A stretch of DNA of 64,000 bases from assembly GCF_002483305.1 (NCBI RefSeq), contig NZ_DLHQ01000025.1, forward strand, positions 96,519 to 160,518, read 5' to 3'. A program made the position numbers and the translations under genes. Shown piece by piece: positions 1-8,125 of the stretch; position 1 is the first letter of the stretch, and the number at the start of each line of letters is the position of its first letter. A model generated the notes under the pieces. That model ran no database searches, was not told the origin of the DNA, and worked only from the letters and a program-made list of their open reading frames with translations. The stretch comes from Brevundimonas sp. UBA7664 (GTDB taxonomy: Bacteria > Pseudomonadota > Alphaproteobacteria > Caulobacterales > Caulobacteraceae).

Positions 1-183
1 GGCGGCGGCGTCGATGGCGGCGAGAATGGAGCCCCGGTCCAGCGTGGGCGAGGGCGGCGCGGGCGCGGCCGGGACTTCGGGCGCTGCGGCCGGTTCCGCC
101 GGCCGGTCACAGCCGGCGACCAGAACGCCCGCCGAAAACAGGATCGCCGCCGTCCTCAGGGGAGCATTGATCTCGAAAGCCAT
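1..183 (-). CDS. Lipoprotein, N-terminal part (gene runs off the left edge)
   Basis: The frame opens with an ATG at 183 on the minus strand and stays open to base 1, giving 61 residues. The start MAFEINAPLRTAAILFSAG is a short signal peptide. It ends in the lipobox LVAGC, so the protein should be processed by signal peptidase II and lipid-anchored at Cys25. A Pro/Ala-rich linker follows, as is usual for membrane-anchored lipoproteins. The functional domain lies outside the window, so no role can be given. It is divergent from the permease gene at 272, with 88 bases between them. Confidence 0.72.
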   Translation of the reverse strand, partial: MAFEINAPLRTAAILFSAGVLVAGCDRPAEPAAAPEVPAAPAPPSPTLDRGSILAAIDAAA

Positions 184-271
184 GGAACAACCCTAGCACA
201 TCGTCCGCTTGGACATGGGGAGCCCCGATGCGGGACCCCTTTCAGGAAGCTGCCGGGGCCAGCGCCGTTCC

Positions 272-1681
272 ATGACCTTCGATCAAATCGCGGCCCTGGC
301 GGTCCTGACGGCGGTGGTCGGCGTGCTGATACACGGCCGGGTGCGGGCAGACGTCGTCGCCCTGACCGGAGCGGCGGTGCTGCTGCTCCTGGGTGTTGTG
401 CGGCCGGTGGAGGTGCAGAGCGCCTTCGCCAGTCCCGCCGTCATCGCCCTGGCCGGCCTGTTTGTCATCGCCTATGCGATCGAACTGTCCGGCCTGCTGG
501 GATTGATGATCCGCAAGGCGACGGCGCTGGCGGCGCGGGTCGGCGCCATCGGGGTTTGGGCCGTGATCGGCATGTGCGGGGTTCTGGGCGGTTTTCTCAA
601 CAATACGCCGGTGGTGGTGCTGGCCGCCCCCGTCATCCGCGACGTCGCCCAGTCGCTGAAGCTGTCGCCCAAACGCTTCCTGATGCCGCTCAGCCACGTC
701 TCGGTGCTGGGGGGGTTGATGACCCTGATCGGCACCTCGACCAATCTGCTGGTCAACGACATGGCCCGCAACGCCGGACAGCCCGTCTTCAGCCTCTTTG
801 AGATCACGCCCGTCGGCCTGACCATCGCCCTCGCCGGCGGGTTCTGGCTGTATTTCGTCGGCGCGCGACAGCTGGGGCGCAGCGTGGCTGCCGACGAGGC
901 GGAACAGGCGCGGCTGGCCGAGATGGAGGAGGCGCGGCGCAAGGCGGCGACCGAGGCGGCGGCCCGCAAGCGCCGCATCCTCCCTTTCAACCTGCCGCGA
1001 CTGGGCGAGGCCCGCACCCACGCCGACGGCTCCGGCGACGCCCATCTCGGCGATGTGGCCCTGTTCGGCGCGGCGGATCGCCCGTTCCATCTCCGTCGGG
1101 CCCTGATCGCGCTCGGGGTATTTGTCGCGGTGGTCGCCTCCGCCGGCCTCGGCCTGGCCCCGATCGCCGCCTCGGCCTTCGCCGGCGCCGTCGCCCTGAT
1201 CCTTCTGCGCGTAATCACGGCGGAGGAAGCCTATGCCGGGCTGCGGCCGGAGATCCTGCTTCTGATCGCCGGGATGGTCGTCATCGGCATCGCCATCGAG
1301 GTCACCGGCCTGGCGGCGGCCGGGGCGGGCATGCTGATCGGCGTAATCCGGCCGTTCGGACCGCTGGTCGCCCTGATCATCCTCTACGGCGTGACCCTGT
1401 TCGCGACGGAGCTGCTGTCCAACGCCACGGTGGCGGTGCTGATCACCCCGATCGCCGTCGCCCTCGCCGAGAGCCTGGGGGTGGATCCGCGTCCGTTTCT
1501 GGTCTGTGTGATGATGGCGGCCTCGGCCGCCTTCGCAACGCCCTTCGGCTATCAGACCAATGTGCTGGTCTTCCAGATGGGCAATTACAGCTACATGGAT
1601 TTCGTGCGGGTGGGCGTGCCGCTGAACCTGATCACCTGGGTGGCGGCGATGATCGCCATCCCGATCTTTTTCCCCTTCTGA
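272..1681 (+). CDS. SLC13/DASS-type anion permease
   Basis: This is a polytopic inner-membrane transporter of 469 residues. Two homologous halves each carry a re-entrant signature: LNNTPV near residue 110 and LLSNATVAV near residue 383. A GTSTNLLVND stretch follows the first signature. These are hallmarks of the SLC13/divalent anion:Na+ symporter group (sulfate, dicarboxylates). The halves are joined by a charged Glu/Ala/Arg-rich linker of about 60 residues. No RCK_C (TrkA-C) domains are inserted there, unlike many bacterial relatives. I chose the ATG at 272 because it directly precedes the first hydrophobic segment; an in-frame ATG at 209 would add 21 hydrophilic residues. Its ribosome binding site is weak. 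The substrate cannot be read from the sequence. Confidence 0.85.
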   Translation: MTFDQIAALAVLTAVVGVLIHGRVRADVVALTGAAVLLLLGVVRPVEVQSAFASPAVIALAGLFVIAYAIELSGLLGLMIRKATALAARVGAIGVWAVIGMCGVLGGFLNNTPVVVLAAPVIRDVAQSLKLSPKRFLMPLSHVSVLGGLMTLIGTSTNLLVNDMARNAGQPVFSLFEITPVGLTIALAGGFWLYFVGARQLGRSVAADEAEQARLAEMEEARRKAATEAAARKRRILPFNLPRLGEARTHADGSGDAHLGDVALFGAADRPFHLRRALIALGVFVAVVASAGLGLAPIAASAFAGAVALILLRVITAEEAYAGLRPEILLLIAGMVVIGIAIEVTGLAAAGAGMLIGVIRPFGPLVALIILYGVTLFATELLSNATVAVLITPIAVALAESLGVDPRPFLVCVMMAASAAFATPFGYQTNVLVFQMGNYSYMDFVRVGVPLNLITWVAAMIAIPIFFPF

Positions 1682-1685
1682 CGCA

Positions 1686-2480
1686 TCAGACGGCGAGGTC
1701 CATCGTCACCGGGGCGTGGTCGCTGGGCTGGGTCCATTCGCGGACCGTGTCGTGGATGCGGGCGCTGCCCGGCGTCACCGCCGGAGTCAGGCCCGGCGAG
1801 GTCCACAGATGGTCCAGCCGCAGGCCCCGGTTGGACTTGCGGAAGTCGGCGGCGCGATAGCTCCACCAGCTGGCCAGCTTCTGCGGTTCCGGGATCTGGT
1901 CGCGGACCACGTCGGCGAAACCGCCCGCCGCCTGCAGCCGGCGCAGGGTCTCGACCTCCAGCGGGGTGTGGCTGACGATCTTCGACATATAGCGGTGGTT
2001 CCAGACGTCGTTCTCGCCCGGGGCGATGTTGAAATCCCCGGCCAGGACCAGCGGCCGTTGCCGGTCGCGCCCGGCCATTTCAGCGGTCAGGCGTTCGTAG
2101 AAATCCATCTTGTGATCGAATTTCGGGTTCAGCGCCCGGTCGGCGACGTCGCCGCCGGCCGGAATATAGAAATTCTGCACCTCGACGCCGTCGACCATGA
2201 CCCCGACGCAGCGGGCGTGCCCTTCGCGGCAGACGTCGAGGACGGGCGCTTGCGTGATCGGCTTGCGGCTGGCGATCGCCACCCCGTGCCAGCCCTTCTG
2301 CCCGCCGATCTTCAGATGGGGCAGGCCCATCGCTTCAAAGGCGGCGCGGGGGAACTGGTCCTCAAGGCATTTGATTTCCTGCAGGCACAGGACGTCGGTC
2401 CCGCTTTCGGAGACGAACCGCGCGACTTGGTCGATGCGCAGGCGGACGGAGTTGATATTCCAGGTGGCGATACGAAGCAT
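1686..2480 (-). CDS. xthA: Exodeoxyribonuclease III
   Basis: AP endonuclease / 3'-5' exonuclease of base-excision repair, 264 residues, cytoplasmic. The family motifs appear in order: ATWNINSVR at the N-terminus, CLQEIK (metal-binding Glu), YIPAGG, LAGDFNIAP (catalytic Asp and Asn), LRLDHLW, and a final SDHAPV with the catalytic Asp-His pair. The start is the ATG at 2480 that gives MLRIATWNINS; a longer open frame upstream is not family-like. It lies downstream of a LolA-like gene and ftsK on the same strand. A strong terminator separates it from the LolA-like gene, so it probably has its own promoter. It converges on the permease gene with only 4 bases between stops. Confidence 0.96.
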   Translation of the reverse strand: MLRIATWNINSVRLRIDQVARFVSESGTDVLCLQEIKCLEDQFPRAAFEAMGLPHLKIGGQKGWHGVAIASRKPITQAPVLDVCREGHARCVGVMVDGVEVQNFYIPAGGDVADRALNPKFDHKMDFYERLTAEMAGRDRQRPLVLAGDFNIAPGENDVWNHRYMSKIVSHTPLEVETLRRLQAAGGFADVVRDQIPEPQKLASWWSYRAADFRKSNRGLRLDHLWTSPGLTPAVTPGSARIHDTVREWTQPSDHAPVTMDLAV

Positions 2481-2514
2481 GTGAGGGCTGTAGCAGCCGT
2501 CGCGGGCCGTGCAC

Positions 2515-2545
2515 AAAAAAGCGCCCGGCCGTGGGACCGGGCGCT
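2515..2545 (-). terminator. Rho-independent terminator of the LolA-like gene
   Basis: Read on the minus strand, a 9-bp perfect GC-rich stem (AGCGCCCGG / CCGGGCGCT, 2537-2545 and 2520-2528) with an 8-base loop is followed by six T residues (2515-2520). It lies 130 bases downstream of the LolA-like stop and just upstream of the xthA start. It should end the ftsK-lolA transcript. It is the clearest intrinsic terminator in the window. Confidence 0.88.
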
Positions 2546-2677
2546 GGAAGGTTCGTCTCTCGCCGCCGGGAAGGGGATGAAATCCGTAGCGGGTCAGATC
2601 GGCTCTCCCGCCGACCTGTGACGAAAGTGCCACGGTCGGCGAAAAATGTCAAACCCGCGTTCGCGCGGCAGGCGAAA

Positions 2678-3310
2678 TCAGCTCCGGCCCGGCCGGCGGG
2701 TCGGATCACGCAGCTGGAACAGGCTGGCGCTGAGGTTGGGCGCCGGCGTGAGCGAGGTCAGCTGGGTCCGGGTGCTGCCGCCCTGGGCGTCGCGAATGGT
2801 CCATTCGTGCAGACGGACGGGATTGCCGGCGAAGGACAGGATGACCGAGCCCTCATTGGGCCGGCGGGCGTCGCGGGCGATGATGGCGAAGGCGCCGGAG
2901 GCCATGCGGGTGACCCGGTCGATCCGCACCCCCTGATCGAAACGGACGTTGCGGGCGAGGAAGGTCGACAGCGGCGTCGCGCCGAGGGGCACCTGACGGA
3001 AGACGTTCAGGCGGGGGTCGTAGCGTTTGACGTTCGAGCCGTCCGACACGACCAGCAGCCCGGCCGGATTGGTGTATTCGAACCGCATCTTGCCGGGGCG
3101 CTGCAGGTAGAACCGACCCTCCCGGCGCTGGGCGCCCGAGGTTTCGACGAAATTGCCCTGGGCCGATGTCAGCCCCTGCAGATAGGTCTGGGCCTGGGCC
3201 AGGACGGCGCGATCCTCGGCCGACAGGGCGCCCTGTGCGGCGGCGGGCATGGCGGCGACGGCCGCGATGGCGGCGGTTCCGAAAGCGAACGCTCGGCGTG
3301 AAACAGTCAT
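2678..3310 (-). CDS. LolA-like outer-membrane lipoprotein carrier
   Basis: A 210-residue secreted protein of the LolA/LolB-like fold, expected to ferry lipoproteins across the periplasm. The mature part has the family pattern: a helix rich in polar residues (TYLQGLTSAQGNFVETS), then EGRFYLQRPGKMRFEY, VVSDGSNVKRYDP, and later strands ending near residue 205. The signal peptide begins MTVSRRAFAFGTAA. Its SRRAF core looks like a twin-arginine (Tat) signal and ends at AAAQG. The start is the ATG at 3310, preceded by a GGGAGAAG ribosome site; an in-frame ATG at 3346 is less likely. It follows ftsK in the same orientation, 169 bases away, and ends before the terminator at 2515-2545. Confidence 0.86.
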   Translation of the reverse strand: MTVSRRAFAFGTAAIAAVAAMPAAAQGALSAEDRAVLAQAQTYLQGLTSAQGNFVETSGAQRREGRFYLQRPGKMRFEYTNPAGLLVVSDGSNVKRYDPRLNVFRQVPLGATPLSTFLARNVRFDQGVRIDRVTRMASGAFAIIARDARRPNEGSVILSFAGNPVRLHEWTIRDAQGGSTRTQLTSLTPAPNLSASLFQLRDPTRRPGRS

Positions 3311-3479
3311 CTGGGTCTTCTCCCGTTCGGGATGGTTGTGGATCATGCCGTGATGCGGAACGGGAAAGGCGCGGGCATGGCCCGAGCCTGACCATATTCC
3401 GGCGCTGCGATGAAGCCCTGTTCAGCTTCAGGCGACGACGACAGGCCCTCAACGCGGCGGCTGCGCCTCGCGTTGCCTG

Positions 3480-5831
3480 CTACATCGGCGGCGGCCCGGC
3501 GAGGATATCCCGTTTGCCGGCGTGGTTGGCGGGACTGACGACGCCCTCCTGCTCCATCCGCTCGATCAGGGAGGCGGCGCGGTTGTAGCCGATCTGCAGG
3601 CGGCGCTGGATGTAGCTGGTCGAGGCCTTGCGGTCGCGGGTGACCACGGCCACGGCGCGATCATAGAGGTCGTCGCCCGAGCCGCCGCCGCCCTCATCGT
3701 CGAAGGCCGCGTCGCCGTCGCCGTCCGGATCGTCGGTGATCAGGTCCAGATAGTCGGGCTCGCCCTGGCTGCGCAGGTGTTTGCAGACCTCGTCGACCTC
3801 CTGGTCGGTCACGAACGGGCCGTGCAGGCGGGTGATGCGTCCGCCGCCGGCCATGTAGAGCATGTCTCCCTGGCCCAGCAGCTGCTCGCCGCCCTGCTCG
3901 CCGAGGATGGTGCGGCTGTCGATCTTGGAGGTGACCTGGAAGCTGATCCGGGTCGGGAAATTGGCCTTGATGGTTCCGGTGATGACGTCGACCGAGGGGC
4001 GCTGGGTGGCCATGATCAGGTGGATGCCGGCGGCGCGGGCCATCTGGGCCAGTCGCTGCACCGCGCCTTCGACGTCCTTGCCGGCGACCAGCATCAGGTC
4101 GGCCATCTCGTCCATGACGACGACGAGGAAGGGCAGGGGTTCGGGGCGGATCTTCTCGGACTCATAGACCGGGCGGCCCTGTTCGTCGAAGCCGGTCTGG
4201 ACGGTGCGTTCGAAATGCTCGCCCTTGGCCACGGCCTCGCGGGCGCGCTCGTTGTAGGAGGCGATGTTGCGCACGCCGAGCTTGGACATCCGCCGGTAGC
4301 GGTCCTCCATCTCGCGCACGGTCCATTTCAGCGCGACGACGGCCTTCTTCGGATCGGTGACGACCGGGGCCAGCAGATGCGGGATGCCGTCATAGACGCT
4401 GAGCTCCAGCATCTTGGGATCGATCATGATGAAGCGGCACTCGGCCGGGCTGTGCCGGTAGAGAATCGAGAGGATCATGGCATTGACCCCGACCGACTTG
4501 CCCGAGCCGGTGGTGCCGGCGATGAGCAGGTGGGGCATGCGCGCCAGATCGGCGACATAGGGCTCGCCGCCGATGGTCTCGCCCAGCGCCAGCGGCAGCA
4601 GGTGGGCCGGCTTGTCGTATTCGGTCGAGGCCAGCAGGTCGCGCAGATAGACGGTCTCGCGCTTGGCGTTGGGCAGTTCGATGCCGATGGCGTTGCGGCC
4701 CGGCACGACCGAAATCCGGCAGGCGCGGGCCGACATGGACCGGGCGATGTCGTCCGACAGGGCCACGACGCGGCCGTGTTTCACGCCCGGCGCGGGGACC
4801 AGTTCGTACAGGGTGACGACGGGGCCGGGGCGGATCTGGTCGATGACGCCGCGCACGCCGAATTCTTGCAGCACGCCCTCCAGCATCTTGGCGTTCTGCT
4901 TCAGGGCGTCTTCGTCCACCGAGGTGACGCGCTTGGCCGGCTTGGTCAGCATCGACAGCGGCGGCAGGTCGAAGCCGGTCGAGGGGCGGACGAAGTCGAA
5001 GGCGGCCTGGCTGTCGTCGGCCTCGCGGCGCGGCTTCGGCGCCTTGGCGGCGGCGACTTTCGGCTCGGGCGCGCCGCGCGCCGGGGCGGGGGCTTCCCAG
5101 GGCGGGGGCGCGTCGTACCCGTTCGGTTCGTCCTCTGGTTCGGGCGCCGGGCGGGTGCGCGGCGGCGACTTGACCGCGGCGCGGCGCGATTTCGGAGCCG
5201 CCGGCGCGGGGCCGCGGGCGCCCCGGGCCCAGGCCAGCCCCTCCCCGAGGTCGGCGAATCTCAGGCCGACGGCGTAGCCGATGCCCCACAGGGCCAGCGG
5301 CAGGAACAGCAGGCCGGCGATGACGGGGGCGCCGGGCAGGCGCAGGCCGTCGCAGATGAGGCGGATCAGGCCGACGATCGCGTCCCCCCAAAGGCCGCCC
5401 AGACCCGCCGCCAGCGGCCAGGCGGCCGGCGCGGCCAGGGCCGACAGGGCGGTCGAGAGGGCCAGAACGCCGCCGGTGGCCGACAGGGCCTTCAGCGCCG
5501 TGGGCTTGAGCCGTTGCTGAATGGCGTCGCCGATGGCGGCGGCCAGTCCGAAGGCGATCAGGAGTATGGCGGCGGGCCAGGCCGCCAGCCCCAGCGATTG
5601 CATGAATATGTCGGCGAACAGGGCGCCGTTCAGTCCCAGCCAGTTCGTCGGCTCCGCGCCGGAGGCCACATTGAGGCTGGGATCGGCCGGATTCCACGAG
5701 ATCAGCGCCACCAGCAGCAGGGCCGCCAGCAGGGCCTGGAGCACGCCGCGGAATTTCACCGAGATCGGCGCGCCCCAGATGATGCGGGCGCTGACCCAGG
5801 CGCGCTGGCCGATGGCGAGGGCGGCGGACAT
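3480..5831 (-). CDS. ftsK: DNA translocase FtsK
   Basis: A 783-residue inner-membrane, septum-located ATPase that pumps chromosomal DNA toward dif during division. The first ~190 residues hold about four transmembrane helices. A Pro/Ala/Arg-rich linker (~200-290) follows, shorter than in E. coli FtsK. The motor domain has Walker A GTTGSGKSVGVNAM near residue 440 and Walker B LPFLVVVMDEMADL near residue 565. The last ~65 residues form the winged-helix gamma domain (SYIQRRLQIGYNRAASLIERME) that reads KOPS sites. The short linker matches the common SpoIIIE/FtsK form in alphaproteobacteria. It is divergent from the ubiH-type gene. The 134-base gap holds a CtrA-like box (5886-5900). Confidence 0.97.
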   Translation of the reverse strand: MSAALAIGQRAWVSARIIWGAPISVKFRGVLQALLAALLLVALISWNPADPSLNVASGAEPTNWLGLNGALFADIFMQSLGLAAWPAAILLIAFGLAAAIGDAIQQRLKPTALKALSATGGVLALSTALSALAAPAAWPLAAGLGGLWGDAIVGLIRLICDGLRLPGAPVIAGLLFLPLALWGIGYAVGLRFADLGEGLAWARGARGPAPAAPKSRRAAVKSPPRTRPAPEPEDEPNGYDAPPPWEAPAPARGAPEPKVAAAKAPKPRREADDSQAAFDFVRPSTGFDLPPLSMLTKPAKRVTSVDEDALKQNAKMLEGVLQEFGVRGVIDQIRPGPVVTLYELVPAPGVKHGRVVALSDDIARSMSARACRISVVPGRNAIGIELPNAKRETVYLRDLLASTEYDKPAHLLPLALGETIGGEPYVADLARMPHLLIAGTTGSGKSVGVNAMILSILYRHSPAECRFIMIDPKMLELSVYDGIPHLLAPVVTDPKKAVVALKWTVREMEDRYRRMSKLGVRNIASYNERAREAVAKGEHFERTVQTGFDEQGRPVYESEKIRPEPLPFLVVVMDEMADLMLVAGKDVEGAVQRLAQMARAAGIHLIMATQRPSVDVITGTIKANFPTRISFQVTSKIDSRTILGEQGGEQLLGQGDMLYMAGGGRITRLHGPFVTDQEVDEVCKHLRSQGEPDYLDLITDDPDGDGDAAFDDEGGGGSGDDLYDRAVAVVTRDRKASTSYIQRRLQIGYNRAASLIERMEQEGVVSPANHAGKRDILAGPPPM

Positions 5832-5885
5832 ACGGGTGGGAACTCCGGTCGAAGGTACAGACCCGCTGTTGTCGCGCGCGGAGGG

Positions 5886-5900
5886 TTAAGGGGCTGTTTA
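5886..5900. promoter_or_regulatory. Possible CtrA box between ftsK and the ubiH-type gene
   Basis: The sequence TTAA, seven bases, TTTA differs at one position from the Caulobacter cell-cycle regulator CtrA consensus TTAA-N7-TTAA. It sits in the divergent intergenic region, 55 bases upstream of the ftsK start. Such a site is plausible for a division gene in this order. One near-match in a short intergenic region is weak evidence by itself. Confidence 0.3.
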
Positions 5901-5965
5901 CCAGCGGACCGCGCCGCGACCTTCCGGCGCTGGACGGGCGCGCGGCGAAGCGCGACAACCGCCCC

Positions 5966-7219
5966 ATGACCCAGCCTGACCGTTACGACGTCATCATCGC
6001 CGGCGCCGGCCTGGCCGGGGCGACCTTCGCCCTGGCGGCGGCGCAGGGCGGGCTGAAGGTCGTTGTGATCGATCCCCAGCCGTTCGACGCCCAGCTGGCG
6101 CCGAGTTTCGACGGGCGCTCGACCGCGATCGCCTTCGCCACCTTCCGGATGCTGGACGCGCTCGGCGTCGGGGCGGCCCTGCGGCCCCATGCCTGCCGGA
6201 TGGACCGGATTCTGGTCACCGACGGACGCCGGCCGGGGGCGGCCTCGCGGTCAGCCTCCTCCGCCTTCCTTCGGTTCGACGCCGACGAGATCGGCGACCG
6301 CACCGATGGCGAACCGCTGGGCTATATGGTCGAGAACCGGCGCATCCGTGCAGCCTTGGCCGAAGCCGTGACGGCGGCCGGGATCGAGGTACGGGCGCCC
6401 GCCTCTGTCGTCGGGGTCGAGGCCGGACCGGCGATGTCGCGGGTGACCCTCGCCGACGGATCGGTGATCGAGGCGCCGCTGACCGTCGGCGCCGAGGGTC
6501 GGACCTCGCCGGTCCGCAAGGCCGCGGGGATCGAGACGGTCGGCTGGGGCTATGGGCAGAGCGGGGTGGTCGCGACCGTGTCTCTCGGGCGGGACCACGG
6601 CAATGTCGCTCATGAGCATTTCCTGCCGTCCGGCCCCTTCGCCATCCTGCCGTTGACGGAACGCCGGGCCAGCCTGGTCTGGACGGAATCGACGCGGCGG
6701 GGCGAGGCCCTGAGGGCAGCCTCGAACGGAGCCTTCCAGTCCCACCTGATGCGGCGGTTCGGCGACTTTCTCGAAGACGTCACGGTGGTGGGACCGCGTT
6801 TCGTCTATCCCTTGTCGCTGCAACTGGCGGAGCAACTGACCGCCCCGCGCACCGCCCTGATCGGCGACGCCGCCCATGCCGTGCATCCGGTCGCCGGCCA
6901 GGGCTTGAACATGGGGCTGAAGGACGCCGCCGCCCTTGCCGAAGTGCTGGTCGAGGCGGTGCGGCTGGGCGAGGACGTGGGGTCGGAGACGGTGCTCGAC
7001 CGCTACGCCCGCTGGCGCCGGTTCGACAATGCGGCGCTGGCGGCCGGGTTCGACGGCTTCGTGCGGTTGTTCTCGAACGATATCGCGCCTGTGCGTCTGG
7101 CCCGGACTATCGGCATCGCCGCCGTCAACCGCATCGCCCCCCTGCGCCGGACCTTCATGCATGAGGCCGGCGGCGCGACGGGGGACCTGCCGCGGTTGCT
7201 CAGGGGTGAAGCGGTTTGA
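5966..7219 (+). CDS. UbiH/UbiF/VisC/COQ6-family FAD-dependent hydroxylase
   Basis: A 417-residue class A flavoprotein monooxygenase, predicted to hydroxylate the aromatic ring during ubiquinone synthesis. The N-terminal Rossmann motif is VIIAGAGLAGATFALAA. FDGRSTAIA near residue 50 is the UbiH-family DGR signature. GDAAHAVHPVAGQGLNMGL near residue 293 is the second FAD-binding motif, followed by a helical C-terminus. The ring position it oxidises cannot be told from sequence. It is divergent from ftsK and converges on the Trm112-like gene 42 bases away. Confidence 0.9.
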   Translation: MTQPDRYDVIIAGAGLAGATFALAAAQGGLKVVVIDPQPFDAQLAPSFDGRSTAIAFATFRMLDALGVGAALRPHACRMDRILVTDGRRPGAASRSASSAFLRFDADEIGDRTDGEPLGYMVENRRIRAALAEAVTAAGIEVRAPASVVGVEAGPAMSRVTLADGSVIEAPLTVGAEGRTSPVRKAAGIETVGWGYGQSGVVATVSLGRDHGNVAHEHFLPSGPFAILPLTERRASLVWTESTRRGEALRAASNGAFQSHLMRRFGDFLEDVTVVGPRFVYPLSLQLAEQLTAPRTALIGDAAHAVHPVAGQGLNMGLKDAAALAEVLVEAVRLGEDVGSETVLDRYARWRRFDNAALAAGFDGFVRLFSNDIAPVRLARTIGIAAVNRIAPLRRTFMHEAGGATGDLPRLLRGEAV

Positions 7220-7261
7220 TCGGTATCGCTCGCCGCGCGGCGGCTTGCTGCTTGAGCGAGG

Positions 7262-7456
7262 CTAGTCCAGCGCCCGCGCCTCTTCCGGCAGCATGATCGG
7301 CACGCCGTCGCGGATCGGGAAGGCCAGTTTCGCCCCCTTGGACACCAGCTCCTGACGCTCACGGTCATAGGTCAGCTTGCCGCGCGTGACGGGGCAGACC
7401 AGCACCTCCAGCAGGCGCGGATCTACGGACGGCGGGGTGTGGAAGGCGTCGCTCAT
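7262..7456 (-). CDS. Trm112/UPF0434-family small protein
   Basis: A 64-residue protein with the Trm112 pattern: LLEVLVCPVTRGKLTYD near residue 15, then LAFPIRDGVPIMLPEEAR. In other organisms Trm112 proteins act as partners that activate methyltransferases. The bacterial short forms keep the CPxxxxxL knuckle but usually lack the second cysteine pair, as here. It is the last gene of a same-strand run with the Lon-N protein (8 bases between them) and the CnoX-like thioredoxin. That order is common in alphaproteobacteria. The function here is inferred only from the family. Confidence 0.88.
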   Translation of the reverse strand: MSDAFHTPPSVDPRLLEVLVCPVTRGKLTYDRERQELVSKGAKLAFPIRDGVPIMLPEEARALD

Positions 7457-7464
7457 GATCGCAC

Positions 7465-8115
7465 CTATTGCATGGACGGGGCCTCGCCGTCCCCGTCGCT
7501 GGCCGCATCGATCGTCAGCAGGGCGGTGAGGACGGCGGAGCGGTCGGTCAGGCTGGCGGCTTCGAGCAGGGCCTGTTTCTCAGGCGGATCGAACGGCAGG
7601 GCCATGGACAGGCTGTTGACGAGGGCTTCGGGCGGCGCGGTTTCGGCCGTGTCCCAGTCGATATCGAGGCCGCGCGTCTCCAGATAGGCGCGCAGGGCGT
7701 CCAGCAGGCCGTCGCGGTCGAGGCCGATGTCATCCACGGGCGGCGGGCTCAGATCGGTCTCGAACGGACCGAAGTCGGCGCGGATCTGACGATAGGGGGT
7801 CTGGGTCGGGATTTCGCTGGCCAGCCGGAAGCGGGCGCAGCCGGTCAGGGTGATCAGGTAGCGGCCGTCCGACGTCTCGGCGAAACTGGTGATCCGGCCG
7901 GCGCAACCGATCGGTGACAGGCCTTGCGGTCCCAGCTGCGGCTGGACCATGCCGATGATCCGGTCGCCTGCCATGGCGTCGTCGATCATGTTGAGATAGC
8001 GCGGCTCGAAGATGTTCAGCGGCAGCTGGCCGCGCGGCAGCAGTATGACGCCGGGCAGGGGAAAGACCGGGATCACCTGTGGCAGGTCGGCGGCCTTCAC
8101 ATACCCCTGGGCCAC
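7465..8115 (-). CDS. LON peptidase substrate-binding-domain protein
   Basis: A 216-residue stand-alone Lon N-terminal domain with no AAA+ or protease part. The characteristic opening is LPQVIPVFPLPGVILLPRG, then LPLNIFEPRYLNMIDDAM. GMVQPQ and IGCAGRITSF follow in the beta-barrel half and a helical C-terminal half completes it. I chose the GTG at 8115 because AGGAGA lies 6 bases upstream; a longer frame to an ATG at 8175 would run into the CnoX coding sequence. Its start lies 10 bases after the cnoX stop, so the two are probably co-transcribed. A role in protein quality control is inferred from domain and neighbour only. Confidence 0.9.
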   Translation of the reverse strand: MAQGYVKAADLPQVIPVFPLPGVILLPRGQLPLNIFEPRYLNMIDDAMAGDRIIGMVQPQLGPQGLSPIGCAGRITSFAETSDGRYLITLTGCARFRLASEIPTQTPYRQIRADFGPFETDLSPPPVDDIGLDRDGLLDALRAYLETRGLDIDWDTAETAPPEALVNSLSMALPFDPPEKQALLEAASLTDRSAVLTALLTIDAASDGDGEAPSMQ

Positions 8116-8125
8116 GATCCGTCTC

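Noticed and set aside
209..271. An upstream start for the SLC13 permease at 209
   Set aside because: It would add 21 hydrophilic residues before the first membrane helix; the ATG at 272 gives a normal N-terminus.
3522..5969. A long plus-strand open frame antisense to ftsK
   Set aside because: It is a shadow of ftsK; its composition (Asp/Gly/Gln/Arg-rich) is typical of antisense frames in GC-rich DNA.
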